Of a stretch of 29,024 nucleotides of DNA, positions 1 to 9,400 are shown one piece after another (positions within the stretch are counted from its first letter, which is position 1; every line of letters begins with the position of its first letter). Both the position numbers and the translations under genes were made by a program. Origin of the DNA: DASZGI01 sp035938995 (GTDB taxonomy: Bacteria > Actinomycetota > Actinomycetes > Streptomycetales > Catenulisporaceae); NCBI RefSeq assembly GCF_035938995.1, contig NZ_DASZGI010000403.1:1-29024 (forward strand), in the 5' to 3' direction. The notes beneath the pieces are model-generated. The model saw only the letters and a program-made list of their open reading frames with translations. It did no database searches and was not told the DNA's origin.

Positions 1-157
1 CTTCTCCAACCTCAACGCCGCCAACGGATACACCCAGCACAGCTACAGCCTGGCCCCGTACATCGGCCAGAGCGTCTCGCTGAAGTTCACCGGCACCGAG
101 AACTCCTCGCTGCAAACCTCGTTCGTCCTCGACGACACCGCACTCAACGTCGACTAA
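1..157 (+). CDS. C-terminal end of a secreted protein (beta-sandwich tail, probably of an exported peptidase)
   Basis: The reading frame is open from base 2 to the TAA at 155-157, giving the last 51 residues of a protein that starts before the window. The tail reads ...YSLAPYIGQSVSLKFTGTE...TSFVLDDTALNVD. Alternating aromatic and hydrophobic residues and an ending in DDTALNV are typical of beta-sandwich domains at the C-terminus of actinobacterial secreted proteases and sugar-binding proteins. That is family knowledge; the catalytic part is not visible, so the enzyme class is an inference. A strong intrinsic terminator follows 31 bp after the stop, so this gene ends its own transcript. Confidence 0.7.
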   Translation, partial: FSNLNAANGYTQHSYSLAPYIGQSVSLKFTGTENSSLQTSFVLDDTALNVD

Positions 158-188
158 CCCCGACAAAGAAAGCCGGCCTGATCAGGAA

Positions 189-234
189 CCGCCGGGCGCA
201 GCGGATCACTGCACCGCCCGGCGGCTCTTTTCTT
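189..234 (+). terminator. Rho-independent terminator after the first gene
   Basis: A perfect 10-bp GC stem (arms 189-198 and 215-224, CCGCCGGGCG paired with CGCCCGGCGG) has a 16-nt loop and is followed directly by CTCTTTTCTT. It lies 31 bp after the stop at 157 and ends the upstream secreted-protein gene. Confidence 0.85.
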
Positions 235-356
235 GCCACGGCGCGGGCCGCGGCGGCGCGTGCGGAAAGCACGGAGCGTAGGCGGGGCTTAGGGCTCGTG
301 TGATAGGGACTTCGAGGGACGGTGGCCATAGCACGAGCACGAACGCGGAGTGGCGT

Positions 357-1535
357 ATGAGTCAGCACATTGATCATCTCGAGCCTGAGTCGGATGTATC
401 CGGCGAGACGATCGCGGCGATCGAGTCCGTGCTGCGGTCCGCGCCGCTCATCGACGGCCACAACGACTTGCTCTGGGCGCTGCGGAAGAAGGTCGACTGC
501 GACTTCGACGCGCTCGACATCGCCGGCCCGGTCCCCGAACTTCACACCGACCTGCCGCGCTTGCGCGCCGGGGCGGTCGGGGCCCAGTTCTGGTCGGTCT
601 ACGTTCCCGACGACACGACACCCGAGCTCGCCGCGATCGCGACGTTCGGGCAGATCGACGCCGCGCGCACGATGTTCAAGAAGTACGCATCCGACCTCGA
701 ACCCGCCCTCACGGCGGACGACGTGGAACGCGCCGTCGCGGCGGGGCGGATCGCCTCGATGATCGGGATGGAAGGCGGGCACTGCATCGCCGGATCGCTC
801 GCCGTGCTGCGCTCGATGTACCTGCTCGGCGCTCGCTATCTGACTTTGACGCACAACAGGACGACATCCTGGGCCGACTCCGCCACGGACGAGGCGAGGC
901 ACGGCGGGCTGACCCCGTTCGGCGTCGGCGTCGTCAACGAACTCAACGACCTGGGGATGCTCGTCGACTTGTCCCATGTCGCCCCCGCCACCATGCACGC
1001 CGCGCTCGACGCCACCCGCACGTCCGTGGTCTTCAGCCACTCCTCGGCTCGGGCCGTGTGCGACCACCCGCGCAACGTGCCCGACGACGTCCTGCGTCGG
1101 CTTGCTGTGAATGGCGGGGTTTGCATGGTCACGACGGTGCCGGGGTTCGTGTCTCAGCTGATCGCCGACGTGTGGCTCGCGGAGAAGGACGAGAAGGGGC
1201 GGCTGCGGTCGCAGTACCCGGACGATCCCGGCGAGGCCGGTCGCCGAGTGGACGCGTGGCGGGAGGCCCACCCGTTCCCGCCGGCCACCGTGGCACAGGT
1301 CGCCGATCACTTCGACCACGTCCGCGGGGTCGCGGGCATCGACCACCTCGGGATCGGCGGCGACTACGACGGGGTTGGCGTCCAACCGGTCGGCCTGGAA
1401 GACGTGTCCTGCTATCCCCGGCTGTTCGAGGAATTGCGGCGGCGCGGCTACAGTGATCACGATCTGCGGCGGATCGCGGGTCTCAACGTGCTGCGCGTCA
1501 TGCGTGACGCGGAGCAGGCGGCAAAGGCGGCGTGA
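357..1535 (+). CDS. Membrane dipeptidase (renal dipeptidase family, peptidase M19)
   Basis: This 392-residue protein matches the usual M19 length. M19 enzymes are binuclear zinc hydrolases that split dipeptides, including those with a D-residue at the second position. All expected metal ligands are visible: H35 and D37 in DGHNDL, the bridging E139 in GMEGG, H207 in DLSH and H228 in FSHSSAR. The GGDYDG motif near the C-terminus also fits. I chose the ATG at 357 because GCGGAG sits six bases upstream and the protein then begins shortly before the conserved domain; an upstream GTG at 300 would add 19 unlike residues. No signal peptide is seen, so it is probably cytoplasmic. It is monocistronic, with a terminator before it and an inverted repeat after it. 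A role in peptide turnover or D-amino-acid dipeptide handling is inferred. Confidence 0.93.
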   Translation: MSQHIDHLEPESDVSGETIAAIESVLRSAPLIDGHNDLLWALRKKVDCDFDALDIAGPVPELHTDLPRLRAGAVGAQFWSVYVPDDTTPELAAIATFGQIDAARTMFKKYASDLEPALTADDVERAVAAGRIASMIGMEGGHCIAGSLAVLRSMYLLGARYLTLTHNRTTSWADSATDEARHGGLTPFGVGVVNELNDLGMLVDLSHVAPATMHAALDATRTSVVFSHSSARAVCDHPRNVPDDVLRRLAVNGGVCMVTTVPGFVSQLIADVWLAEKDEKGRLRSQYPDDPGEAGRRVDAWREAHPFPPATVAQVADHFDHVRGVAGIDHLGIGGDYDGVGVQPVGLEDVSCYPRLFEELRRRGYSDHDLRRIAGLNVLRVMRDAEQAAKAA

Positions 1536-1557
1536 GCGCGGCGGTACGCAGGTAGAG

Positions 1558-1605
1558 CAACGGCGGCCGGCGGCCAGAACTGAGTCTGGACGCCGGCCGC
1601 CGTTG
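1558..1605. terminator. Inverted repeat between convergent genes, probable bidirectional terminator
   Basis: Perfect 15-bp arms (1558-1572 and 1591-1605, CAACGGCGGCCGGCG and its complement) surround an 18-nt loop. It lies between the dipeptidase stop at 1535 and the convergent gene stop at 1644, so it can serve both strands. There is no clear U-tract, so termination is inferred from position and stem strength. Confidence 0.65.
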
Positions 1606-1643
1606 TCGTGCAGAGGGAGCCGGTGGTCAAGGACGCAGAGTCC

Positions 1644-3179
1644 TTATCCGACGCTCACGCTCGACGCGGTGACCGTGCCGAGCGCGGAGGCGTTGTGTGA
1701 CGTGACCGCGACACCGGCGAGGAGCGTGCTGCCGAATGCCACGGTGTAGCTGGAGCCGGGGATGAGCGTCCACGTGACGCCGTCAGTGGAGGTATAGGCG
1801 GTGTACGTGTCGCCGGCGCGGGTGACCCTGAGCCAGACCGGAGCCGTGCCCGTCGGGTTGGCGAGCTTCGCGGTGGTCGCGCCCTGAGCCGAGCGCTTCT
1901 GCACCTTGATTCCCGCGCCCGGCGAGACCAGTACGGCGTAGTTCGCCGCGCCCGGATCGTTGCTCACCCGCAGCATCACTCCGGCCTTGGCGTTGGAGCT
2001 GCTGTCGGACTGGCTGGCGATGTAGGCGGTGACGCTTCCGTCGCCGGTCAGCGGTTGCGACACGAAGCGGAACTGATCGCTCGTGCCGGTGATGTCGGTG
2101 CCGCCCGCCGTGATCGTCCAGGTGTTGCTGCTCGGATCGAAGTACTGCGATCCGGTCAGCGCCGGGCCGCCGATGTCCTGACAGGTCCACGGGGCGGGGC
2201 AGGGGAGCGGCGGGGGCGAGGTGAAGGAGCCGACGGTGGTGACCGTCGCCAGCAGATCGTCCTGCCCGGTGCCCGCCGGCAGGTACATGAAGGACGCGTT
2301 GCCGTTGGCGTCGGTGACCGCGTTCCACGTGGTGCCGGAGTCGGGGCCGCCGATCGCCTTGAGCTGGACCTGGACGTTGGCCAGGCCGTAGCCGCCGCTG
2401 TCCAGGAGGATCGCGGTCGCGGTGTACGGGATGCCGGCCATCACGTTGGGCGTCGCGTTGTCCAGCGAGAGCGACGCGTCGTGGGAGCCGGTGACACCGG
2501 TGCCGATCGGCCGCCACTGGATGGACTCGTTCTGGTGGCAGAAGCCGCGGTCGATGCCGTCGGTGTCGAGCACGTGCGTGGTGTCCAGCAGCGTCGTCAT
2601 GCGTCCGCCGATGGTGACCAGCACCCGGGGCGCCACGGTCACCGGGGTGCAGATGTTCGGCGGGTAGCCGCTGGTGTCGAAGTTGTCGTAGGACGGATCG
2701 TTGGCCGGCGGGTTGGCGGCGAGGATGACGCTCTTGCCCGCGGGCACCGTGAACGCACCCCACAGGTTCGTGAAGTACTTGCCGCCGCTGATCGACGAGT
2801 GGATGTCGATGTCGACGCTGCTGACGGTCACCGGGAACCAGCCGGGGTTGTCGAAGCGGATGGCCCCGGTGTCATAACACGTCGTCAGCGAGCCGCAGGC
2901 GGATTGCCCCGGCACGCTGTTGCCCAGGAACGTGATGTTGGGCGAGCCGACCCAGGGCGTCGGGAAGGCCGCCGGGTCCGGGGTGTTGGTCTCCTTGTCC
3001 TCGGCGTAGCCGACGGAGACGACGAGCCCGGAGACGGTTGACGAGGAAGGCGGCATGGGAGCCGTCCGGGCGGCGGGGGCCGGGACGGCGGCGGGCGTGG
3101 CGCCCGCCGCCGCTGCCGGGCCCGCGCCGAGACCCGCGCAGACCGCCAGAACGGTCAGCGCGCGCAGGCGCTTAGGCAT
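1644..3179 (-). CDS. Secreted protein with Ig-like domain and one ConA-like C-terminal module
   Basis: This 511-residue protein starts with a clear Sec signal peptide (MPKRLRALTVLAVCAGLGAG, then AAAAGA). The region after it, to about residue 225, is a cysteine-containing extracellular domain I cannot assign. Residues about 232-315 resemble a bacterial Ig-like (Big) domain, with the AGIPYTATAIL and TDANGNASF patterns. From about residue 327 to the end lies one copy of the module shared with the two neighbouring genes: CPAPWTCQDIGGP, then GGTDITGTSDQFRFV, NAKAGVMLR and TAYTSTDGVTWT. The start ATG has AAGGGGGG nine bases upstream. It sits 15 bp after the stop of the quinoprotein gene on the same strand, so the two are very probably cotranscribed. 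It has no visible catalytic motif; a role as extracellular binding or scaffold partner is inferred. Confidence 0.85.
   Translation of the reverse strand: MPKRLRALTVLAVCAGLGAGPAAAAGATPAAVPAPAARTAPMPPSSSTVSGLVVSVGYAEDKETNTPDPAAFPTPWVGSPNITFLGNSVPGQSACGSLTTCYDTGAIRFDNPGWFPVTVSSVDIDIHSSISGGKYFTNLWGAFTVPAGKSVILAANPPANDPSYDNFDTSGYPPNICTPVTVAPRVLVTIGGRMTTLLDTTHVLDTDGIDRGFCHQNESIQWRPIGTGVTGSHDASLSLDNATPNVMAGIPYTATAILLDSGGYGLANVQVQLKAIGGPDSGTTWNAVTDANGNASFMYLPAGTGQDDLLATVTTVGSFTSPPPLPCPAPWTCQDIGGPALTGSQYFDPSSNTWTITAGGTDITGTSDQFRFVSQPLTGDGSVTAYIASQSDSSSNAKAGVMLRVSNDPGAANYAVLVSPGAGIKVQKRSAQGATTAKLANPTGTAPVWLRVTRAGDTYTAYTSTDGVTWTLIPGSSYTVAFGSTLLAGVAVTSHNASALGTVTASSVSVG
1647..2201 (-). repeat. Single copy of the shared ConA-like module (Cys-pair type)
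   Basis: It encodes about 185 residues with the order CPAPWTCQDIG, SDQFRFVSQ, GDGSV, NAKAGVML, YAVLVSPG, WLRVTRAG, YTAYTSTDG, SHN. The same order recurs in all nine modules of the region. The fold (LamG/DUF1349-like beta sandwich) is inferred from pattern only. Confidence 0.75.
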
Positions 3180-3194
3180 GATGTCGTGCCCCCC

Positions 3195-6100
3195 TTAGCC
3201 CGCGGTCCAGCTGACGTTGTCGAACGTCGCCGTGCCGAGTGCCGAGGTGTTGTGCGAGCACTCGAACAGGCCGACCGTCGCGGCCGCGGTGATGTTGAGT
3301 GTGCTCTTGGACAGGACGGACGTCCAGGTGACGCCGTCACTGGAGAGATAAGCGGTAAAGGTGTTGCCTACCCTGGTGAGCTTCATCCAAACGTTCGGGA
3401 AGGCGTATGTGCCGCCGCCGACCGATCCGTTGAAGTTGTACTGCACCTTGACTCCGCCGCCAGGCGCCTGCGCGATCAGGATGTAGTTCGACCCGGCGGT
3501 GGTGGACTGCTTCCAGATGATCCCGGCCTTGGCGTTGGAGCTGGTGTTGGACTCCGAGGTCAGCCGGGCGATCATGGTGCCGTCGCCGGTGGTCGGCTGG
3601 TCGACGTAGTGGAACTGGTCGCTAGTGCCATAGATGTCCGCTCCGCCGCCGATCACCGTGTAGACGCCGGTCGTGCTGTCGTACCCGGCGTTTCCGGCCA
3701 GGGCGGGCGAGCCGACGTCGGTCTGTGCCCACGGGGCAGGCAGCGGGCCGAGCGTCGGGCCGCTGCTGCTCGTGACGGACACGTTGTCGATGGCGACCGT
3801 GCTGTACTGGCCGATGTTGTGCGAGGTGTCGAACAGGCCGATGTCCACCGGCCCGCTCATCGTGACCGTGGCGATGCCGATCTGGGTCCAGTTCACGCCG
3901 TCAGGCGACTGATACGAGGTGAAGGTGTTGCCGGAACGGACCAGCCGCACCCACTTGTTCGGGGCGGCCAGCGGCGCGGTACCGCTGGGCGGCGTCTTCG
4001 AACCCGGCCCGGTGTACTGCATCCGCTCGCCGTAGCCGGTGGTGTAGAGGTTGGTCGGCGTCAACTGGCTGTCGCAGCCGTTCACCGTGCAGTTCACCCC
4101 GTTGATGTCCGGGGTGGCGGGGCTGACGTCCGGGGTGACCAGCGCGTCCACGAAGGGCGCACCCGCGGTGGTGCTCTGGCGGACGATCACGCCGGCCTTG
4201 GCCCACGGGCTGGACACCGACTGGAAGCGCACCCGCGCCGTGATGGAGCCGTCGCCGTTCAGGGTCTGGTAGGCGAGCTGCTCCTGGTCGTTGGGGCTGT
4301 AGACGTCGGCGCCGCCGCCGTCCAGGTAGAAGGAGCCGGTCGCGGGGTCGTAGTCGGTGGTCCCGGCGATGATCGGGGCGCCGACGTCGGTGGCGCTCCA
4401 GCCGGTCGGCAGGGCCTTGCCGACCTGGTCGAAGTCCGCGGTGGCGGTGGTGCCGCCGGGCGCGAGGTAGATCTGGTCGAACAGCGCGCTGCCGTCGGAC
4501 CAGCCGCTGAAGCGGTAGCTGTTGCCGCTGACGCTCTGCGCCAGAGGCTGGCCGATCAGCACATGCTTGACGCCGACGACGCCAGTCTCGCTGAACGGGC
4601 CGGTGTGCCACGTTCCGTCGACGAAGTAGCCGGCGCCCGGCACCGCGCTGTTGGTCGAGAGCGTCGCGGTGTTCGGCGTCAGGTCCTTGGTGACGACGGT
4701 GGTGCTGCCGGTCGAGTCCTTCACCGACAGGGTGACCCGGTAGAAGCTACTCGGGGTCTGCGACGTGTCGGCTGGGATCGTGTAGGAGAAGCTGGTGGCG
4801 CCGGAGGTCGGGCCGCCGACCGGGCCCGGCACTTCTTTCGAGTAGAACGGCTTGACGACGCCGTTGCGGTAGTAGTCGATTTGCCAGGTGTACGCGCTTG
4901 CCGGCTCAGTGCCGTCGGTCGGGTCGGTCGCGGTGCCGGTGAAGCTGACCGTGTCACCGGCGTTGTACGTGGACGGGCCGCTGATGTTCACTGTCGGGGC
5001 CCCGGTCGCGGGCTGCGGCGGAACATACGGGTTCGGCGTCGCGGTGGGCGTCCCGGTCGTGGAGATCTCGTTGACCGTGCCCTCGAAGATGCTGGCGAAG
5101 TACAGGTTGCCGTCCGGGCCCTCGATCAGGTCCGCGATGGTGCCCGCTGCCTGGTCGAAGACGGTGTCGGAGGTCTCCGTTGAGTAGGTCGAGTCGAAGT
5201 TGACCGCCTCGATGTCGCCACGGTTGTAGTCACCGAAGAACACCGTGTGCGCGTAAGCCGGACCGAACGTGGTGCCGTTGTAGGCGAGGAGGGACGAGAT
5301 CGCGCCGTCCGTGGGCACGTGCCCATAGGAATACGCGGGGTCGATGTATCCGGTGCTGTAGGCGTCGCCCTCGACGAAGTCCCAGCCGTAGTTGCCGCCG
5401 GGCTGGAGCGTGTCCAGCTCCTCGGCGTAGCTGGAACCGGTGTCGCCGGTCATTGCGCGACCGTCGGGCAGGAACGTGAACCGCCACGGGTTGCGAAGCC
5501 CGTAGGAGTAGATCGCCTTGACCGCGCCGGGCACGTTGAGGAACGGGTTGTCCGCGGGGATGCTGCCGTCGAGGTTGAAGCGGAGCATCTTGCCGTAGAT
5601 GTTGGTGAGCGCCTGAGCGTTCGTGATCGACGGGACGTTGTCGCCGACGGACCACCAGAGCTTCCCGTCCGGGCCGACCTTCAGGTCGTTGCCCGCGTGA
5701 TGCTGGTTCTGCGTCTGGTTGCCCTGATAGTAGATCTTCTCCGTGGCGGTGTTGAGCACGCCTCCGCTGACGGTGAACCGCGACAGGCGGGAGAACGGCT
5801 GGGTCACGCCCGCGCTGTTCGTGACGTTCACGACGTAGGAGATGTAGATGTAGCCGTTGGTGGCGTAGTTCGGGTCCAGCGCCATCCCGAGCAACCCGCA
5901 CTCGCCGGCGCTGTACACGTTCGGCAGCGTCGCGAGCGGCGTCGACAGGATGGTGCCGCCGCGGTCGATCAGGATGGTCCCGGCCTGCTCGGCGATATAG
6001 AGATCACCGTTGGGCGCGAAGGCCAGCGCGATCGGCTTCGCCAGGCCGCCGGCCAGCTGGGTCTGCTGGAAGCCGGCCGGAAGGTTGGGCGGTGGCAGTG

Positions 6101-6197
6101 TTGCGGCGCTCGACGGAACCGCGCCCGCGACCAGGGTCGCGGCCACGACGGTCATTGCTCCCGCGAGCGCAGTCAGCGCACGTGAAATCGGTCGCAA
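3195..6197 (-). CDS. Secreted glucose/sorbosone dehydrogenase-type quinoprotein with PKD domain and two C-terminal modules
   Basis: The product is about 1000 residues. I chose the TTG at 6197: AAGGGGGG lies about six bases upstream and it gives a proper signal peptide (RPISRALTALAGAMTVVAA..., cleavage near SSAA). Earlier codons in this open frame lack a ribosome site and read as non-coding. Residues about 36-380 form a PQQ-dependent sugar-dehydrogenase-type beta-propeller: NGDLYIAE, GLLGMALDP, HHAGNDLKVGPDGKLW (a likely catalytic-His region), GLRNPWRF and NYGW are hallmark segments. Residues about 398-500 look like a PKD domain. Residues about 500-595 contain YRFSGWSDGSA, as in InlB-type repeats. 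Two shared modules start near residues 596 and 819. This family oxidises sugars outside the cytoplasm; the substrate here is unknown. It leads a two-gene operon and is divergent from the six-module propeller gene. Confidence 0.88.
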   Translation of the reverse strand: MRPISRALTALAGAMTVVAATLVAGAVPSSAATLPPPNLPAGFQQTQLAGGLAKPIALAFAPNGDLYIAEQAGTILIDRGGTILSTPLATLPNVYSAGECGLLGMALDPNYATNGYIYISYVVNVTNSAGVTQPFSRLSRFTVSGGVLNTATEKIYYQGNQTQNQHHAGNDLKVGPDGKLWWSVGDNVPSITNAQALTNIYGKMLRFNLDGSIPADNPFLNVPGAVKAIYSYGLRNPWRFTFLPDGRAMTGDTGSSYAEELDTLQPGGNYGWDFVEGDAYSTGYIDPAYSYGHVPTDGAISSLLAYNGTTFGPAYAHTVFFGDYNRGDIEAVNFDSTYSTETSDTVFDQAAGTIADLIEGPDGNLYFASIFEGTVNEISTTGTPTATPNPYVPPQPATGAPTVNISGPSTYNAGDTVSFTGTATDPTDGTEPASAYTWQIDYYRNGVVKPFYSKEVPGPVGGPTSGATSFSYTIPADTSQTPSSFYRVTLSVKDSTGSTTVVTKDLTPNTATLSTNSAVPGAGYFVDGTWHTGPFSETGVVGVKHVLIGQPLAQSVSGNSYRFSGWSDGSALFDQIYLAPGGTTATADFDQVGKALPTGWSATDVGAPIIAGTTDYDPATGSFYLDGGGADVYSPNDQEQLAYQTLNGDGSITARVRFQSVSSPWAKAGVIVRQSTTAGAPFVDALVTPDVSPATPDINGVNCTVNGCDSQLTPTNLYTTGYGERMQYTGPGSKTPPSGTAPLAAPNKWVRLVRSGNTFTSYQSPDGVNWTQIGIATVTMSGPVDIGLFDTSHNIGQYSTVAIDNVSVTSSSGPTLGPLPAPWAQTDVGSPALAGNAGYDSTTGVYTVIGGGADIYGTSDQFHYVDQPTTGDGTMIARLTSESNTSSNAKAGIIWKQSTTAGSNYILIAQAPGGGVKVQYNFNGSVGGGTYAFPNVWMKLTRVGNTFTAYLSSDGVTWTSVLSKSTLNITAAATVGLFECSHNTSALGTATFDNVSWTAG
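3198..4412 (-). repeat. Two tandem ConA-like modules at the C-terminus of the quinoprotein
   Basis: Module A is encoded from about 4412 to 3775 and module B from 3743 to 3198. Both begin LPxxW..TDVG and carry GGGADxY, DQxxxxxxQ, AKAG(V/I)I, TTAG and a final HN...T.(A/T)(I/F)DNV. Module A is longer because of an inserted loop with two cysteines (VNCTVNGCD). Confidence 0.8.
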
Positions 6198-6450
6198 GAT
6201 TTCCCCCCTTGCATGTCTCACACATCGGACAGTCGCATCATAGAAGCGAACGGCCCCATTCGGGTGAGATTCGACGCACGACACGGTGTCCGGATCATCT
6301 CGGCTGTATCTCAGCCGCCGCACTTTGCGATTTGGCCAAAGGCCTTTTGCGTCCGGGCTGGTCTGGTACCGTCGCAAGAGCGTGATAATCGGATATCGCA
6401 GCTGATCAACGCGCGAACCGCCGACGTGAAGCAAGGGGGAGGACGTCGCC
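6198..6450. promoter_or_regulatory. Divergent intergenic region between the two beta-propeller genes
   Basis: These 253 bp must hold the start signals of both the quinoprotein operon (minus) and the propeller gene (plus). The region is less GC-rich than the genes. A short inverted repeat GACAC-G-GTGTC at 6280-6290 is the best operator candidate I can see. Both genes, and the downstream gene at 3179, use very similar ribosome sites built on AAGGGGG. No convincing -35/-10 pair was found by eye. Confidence 0.4.
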
Positions 6451-9400
6451 ATGGCGCATGCGTGGACATGTGGAAGACGAATAGGGCCGGTGGCCGTGAT
6501 CTTGGCCGTGGCCTTGGGAATCGGCTCCGGGTTGCCGGCCGCGGCCGCCGCGAGCCCCAGCACAACGGCCGGCGGTCGTGCATCCGCCACGGCCACGAGC
6601 GTGCCAAACACTAAATCTTCATCTCCGACCGCCTCGCCGAGCTCAAGCCCGAGCTCGACCGCGAAGCCCAAGCCCACGCCGTCGACGTCCAAAGCGGCGC
6701 CATCGGTGACCAAGGCCGCCGCACCGACGACCGACGACTGGACGACCGCCGAACACGACGTCTCGCGCGACGGGGCCTCCGCGGACACGACCCTCAACAC
6801 CGGCAACGCGCCCACGCTGACGAAGCTGTGGTCGCTCACCACCGGCGGCCCGGTCGCCACCTCGCCCACGGTCGTCAACGGCGTCGCGTACTTCGCCTCC
6901 TGGGACGGCAACGAATACGCCGTCAACGCCGCCACCGGAGCGGTGCTCTGGAAGACGTACCTCGGCTACATGACGCCGACCCAGTCCTGCGGCAACCCGC
7001 CGTCCGCCGGGCCGTCGTCCATGGCCGCGGTCGTCGGCAACATCGTCTACGTCGGTGGCGCCGACAGCTACTGGTACGCCCTCGACACGACCACCGGCGC
7101 CGTGGACTGGCGGGTGTGGGTCGGCGGCACCGGAACGCCGGGCGTCTACGACGGCCACATGAACTGGTCGAGCCCGCTGATCGTCGGCAACTACGCCTAC
7201 GTCGGCGTCGCCAGCTTCGGCGACTGCCCGCTGATCCAGGGCCAACTGCTCAAGGTCAACCTGACCACGCACCTGATCGAGAACACCGCGAACCTGGTCC
7301 CCAACGGCCAGGTCGGCGGCGGCATCTGGACCGCGCCGGCGTATGACCCGGCCACCGGCCTGATCTACGCCGCCACCGGCACCCGCAACCTCGCGTCGCA
7401 GATCTGGGCCCAGGCGTTCGTAGCCATCGACAGCACCACGATGGAGGTCGTGGACTCCTGGGCGCTGCCGGACCAGGACGCCGTGGTCGACTCCGACTTC
7501 GGCACCGACACCATCCTCTACACCGACGAGACCGGCCGGAACCTCGTCGTCGCGGTGAACAAGAACGGCTACGCCTACGCGTTCGACCGCGCCCACCTCT
7601 CCGTCGGACCGGTCTGGAAGGCTCAGGTCGCGATCGGCGGCACCTGCCCGACCTGCGGCGCGGGCCCGGTCGCCTCCGGCGCGTTCGGCGGCGGCGCGGT
7701 CTACTTCGGCGAGGGCACCGGGTCGATCAACGGTCAGGGGTATCCGGGCACGGTTCGCGCGCTCGACCCCGCGACCGGCGCGTATCTGTGGCAGCACCCG
7801 ACCACCGGTCTGATCATCGGCGGGATGGCCTACGACAACGGCCTGGTGATGGACGGCGCCGGATCGGTCTTCGAGGTGCTCGACGCGAGCACCGGCCACC
7901 GTCTTTACAGCTACGACACCGGCACGATGATCTACGGCGGCCCGTCGGTCGCGGAAGGCATGGTCTTCGTCGGCAACATCGGCGGTCAGGTCACCGCCTT
8001 CGGCCTGCCCTCCAGCACCACCACGCCGCCGGCGGACCCGAACTGCCCGGCTGGCTTCACCTGTCAGGACATCGGCAGCCCGACCCCGGCCGGCAGCGAG
8101 ACGGTCAGCGGCACGGGCGGCACGGCTACGTGGAAGGTGGTCTCCGGCGGCACCGGCCTGAACGGCACCTCTGACAACTTCCGTTTAGTCAGCGAGCCGA
8201 CCGCGGGCGACACCCAGGCCACCGTGGAGATGACCGCGCAGCCGTCCGGAGGCAGTTCGCTCAGCGGCGTGATGATCCGCCAGAGCAACAGCCCCGCTTC
8301 GCCGTACTATGCGGTGTTCGAAGGCCCGAACCATGTGCTGAAGGTGCAGTACCGTTCGAAGCTCGGCGGCACGGTCAGCCAGGTGTACAACGCCACCGGC
8401 CCCGCGCTTCCGATATGGCTGACCGTGCAGCGGGTGGGCGACCTGTTCCAGGCCGGGTACTCCGCCAACGGCACGTCCTTCCAGCTGATCCCCGGCACCA
8501 ATGCCACGCTGCCGCTGCCCTACTCCTCGCTTGCCGGCATGGCCGGTATGGCCGGGGCCACCGGGATCACCGCGACCGCCAAGTACACCGGGGTCTCCAT
8601 CGCGGCGCCCAGCGTCGCGATCTCCCCGGCGCCGTCCGCCGATCCGTGTCCGACCGGCTGGAACTGCCAGGACGTGGGCAACCCGGCCAAGGTCGGCGAC
8701 GCCACCCTCAGCGGCGGCACCTGGAAGGTGACCGGCGCGGGCGGCGACATCTGGGGCATGAGCGACCAGTTCCACTTCGTCTACAACCCGGTGAGCGGTG
8801 ACACCACGGTCGCCGCTCAGGTCAGCAGCCAGACGAACACCAACGCGGGCGCGAAGGCGGGCGTCATGCTGCGCGGCAGCACCGACCCGACCTCCGCCTA
8901 CTACGCCGCGTACGTCACCCCGAGCAACGGCATCGAAGTCCAGTACCGCGACACCAACGGCGACAACGCGGTCCAGCTGGCGAACCCGTCCGGCGCCGCG
9001 CCCGCATACCTCGAAGTGGCGCGCTCCGGCACCTCGTTCACCGCCTACACCTCAACCGACGGCAGCAACTGGACGCCCGTGCCCGGCACGACCGTCTCGC
9101 TGCCGAACCTCAGCGGCACGATCTTCGCCGGGCTCGCCGTCGGCTCGCACAACACCGGCTCGCTGAGCACCGCGACCTTCACCGGCGCGACGATCGGCAA
9201 CACCGCGCCCACGCCGCCGAACCTCTGCCCCACCGGCTGGTCCTGTGAGGACATCGGCTCGGCCCAGCCGCCCGGCAGCCAGACGTACGCCAGCGGCACC
9301 GGCGCGTGGAGCGTGCTCGGCGGCGGCGGCGACGTCTGGGGGTCCGCGGACCAGCTGCGGCTGGTCTCCCAGCAGCAGAACTCCGACGGCACCACCATCG

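Noticed and set aside
144..1460. Long minus-strand open frame opposite the dipeptidase gene
   Set aside because: It is antisense to a gene with all M19 metal ligands, has shadow-type Arg/Val/Asp-rich composition, and no ribosome site.
3186..5183. 665-codon plus-strand open frame opposite the quinoprotein gene
   Set aside because: Its sequence is Arg/Gly/Val/Ala repeats with no domain pattern; the minus strand encodes recognisable domains over the same stretch.
6301..6317. Small hairpin CGGCT-N7-AGCCG in the divergent promoter region
   Set aside because: Five base pairs are expected by chance in DNA of this composition.
6198..6935. N-terminal extension of the quinoprotein frame
   Set aside because: It runs across the divergent promoter region and into the start of the opposite gene; the TTG at 6197 has a ribosome site and a signal peptide.
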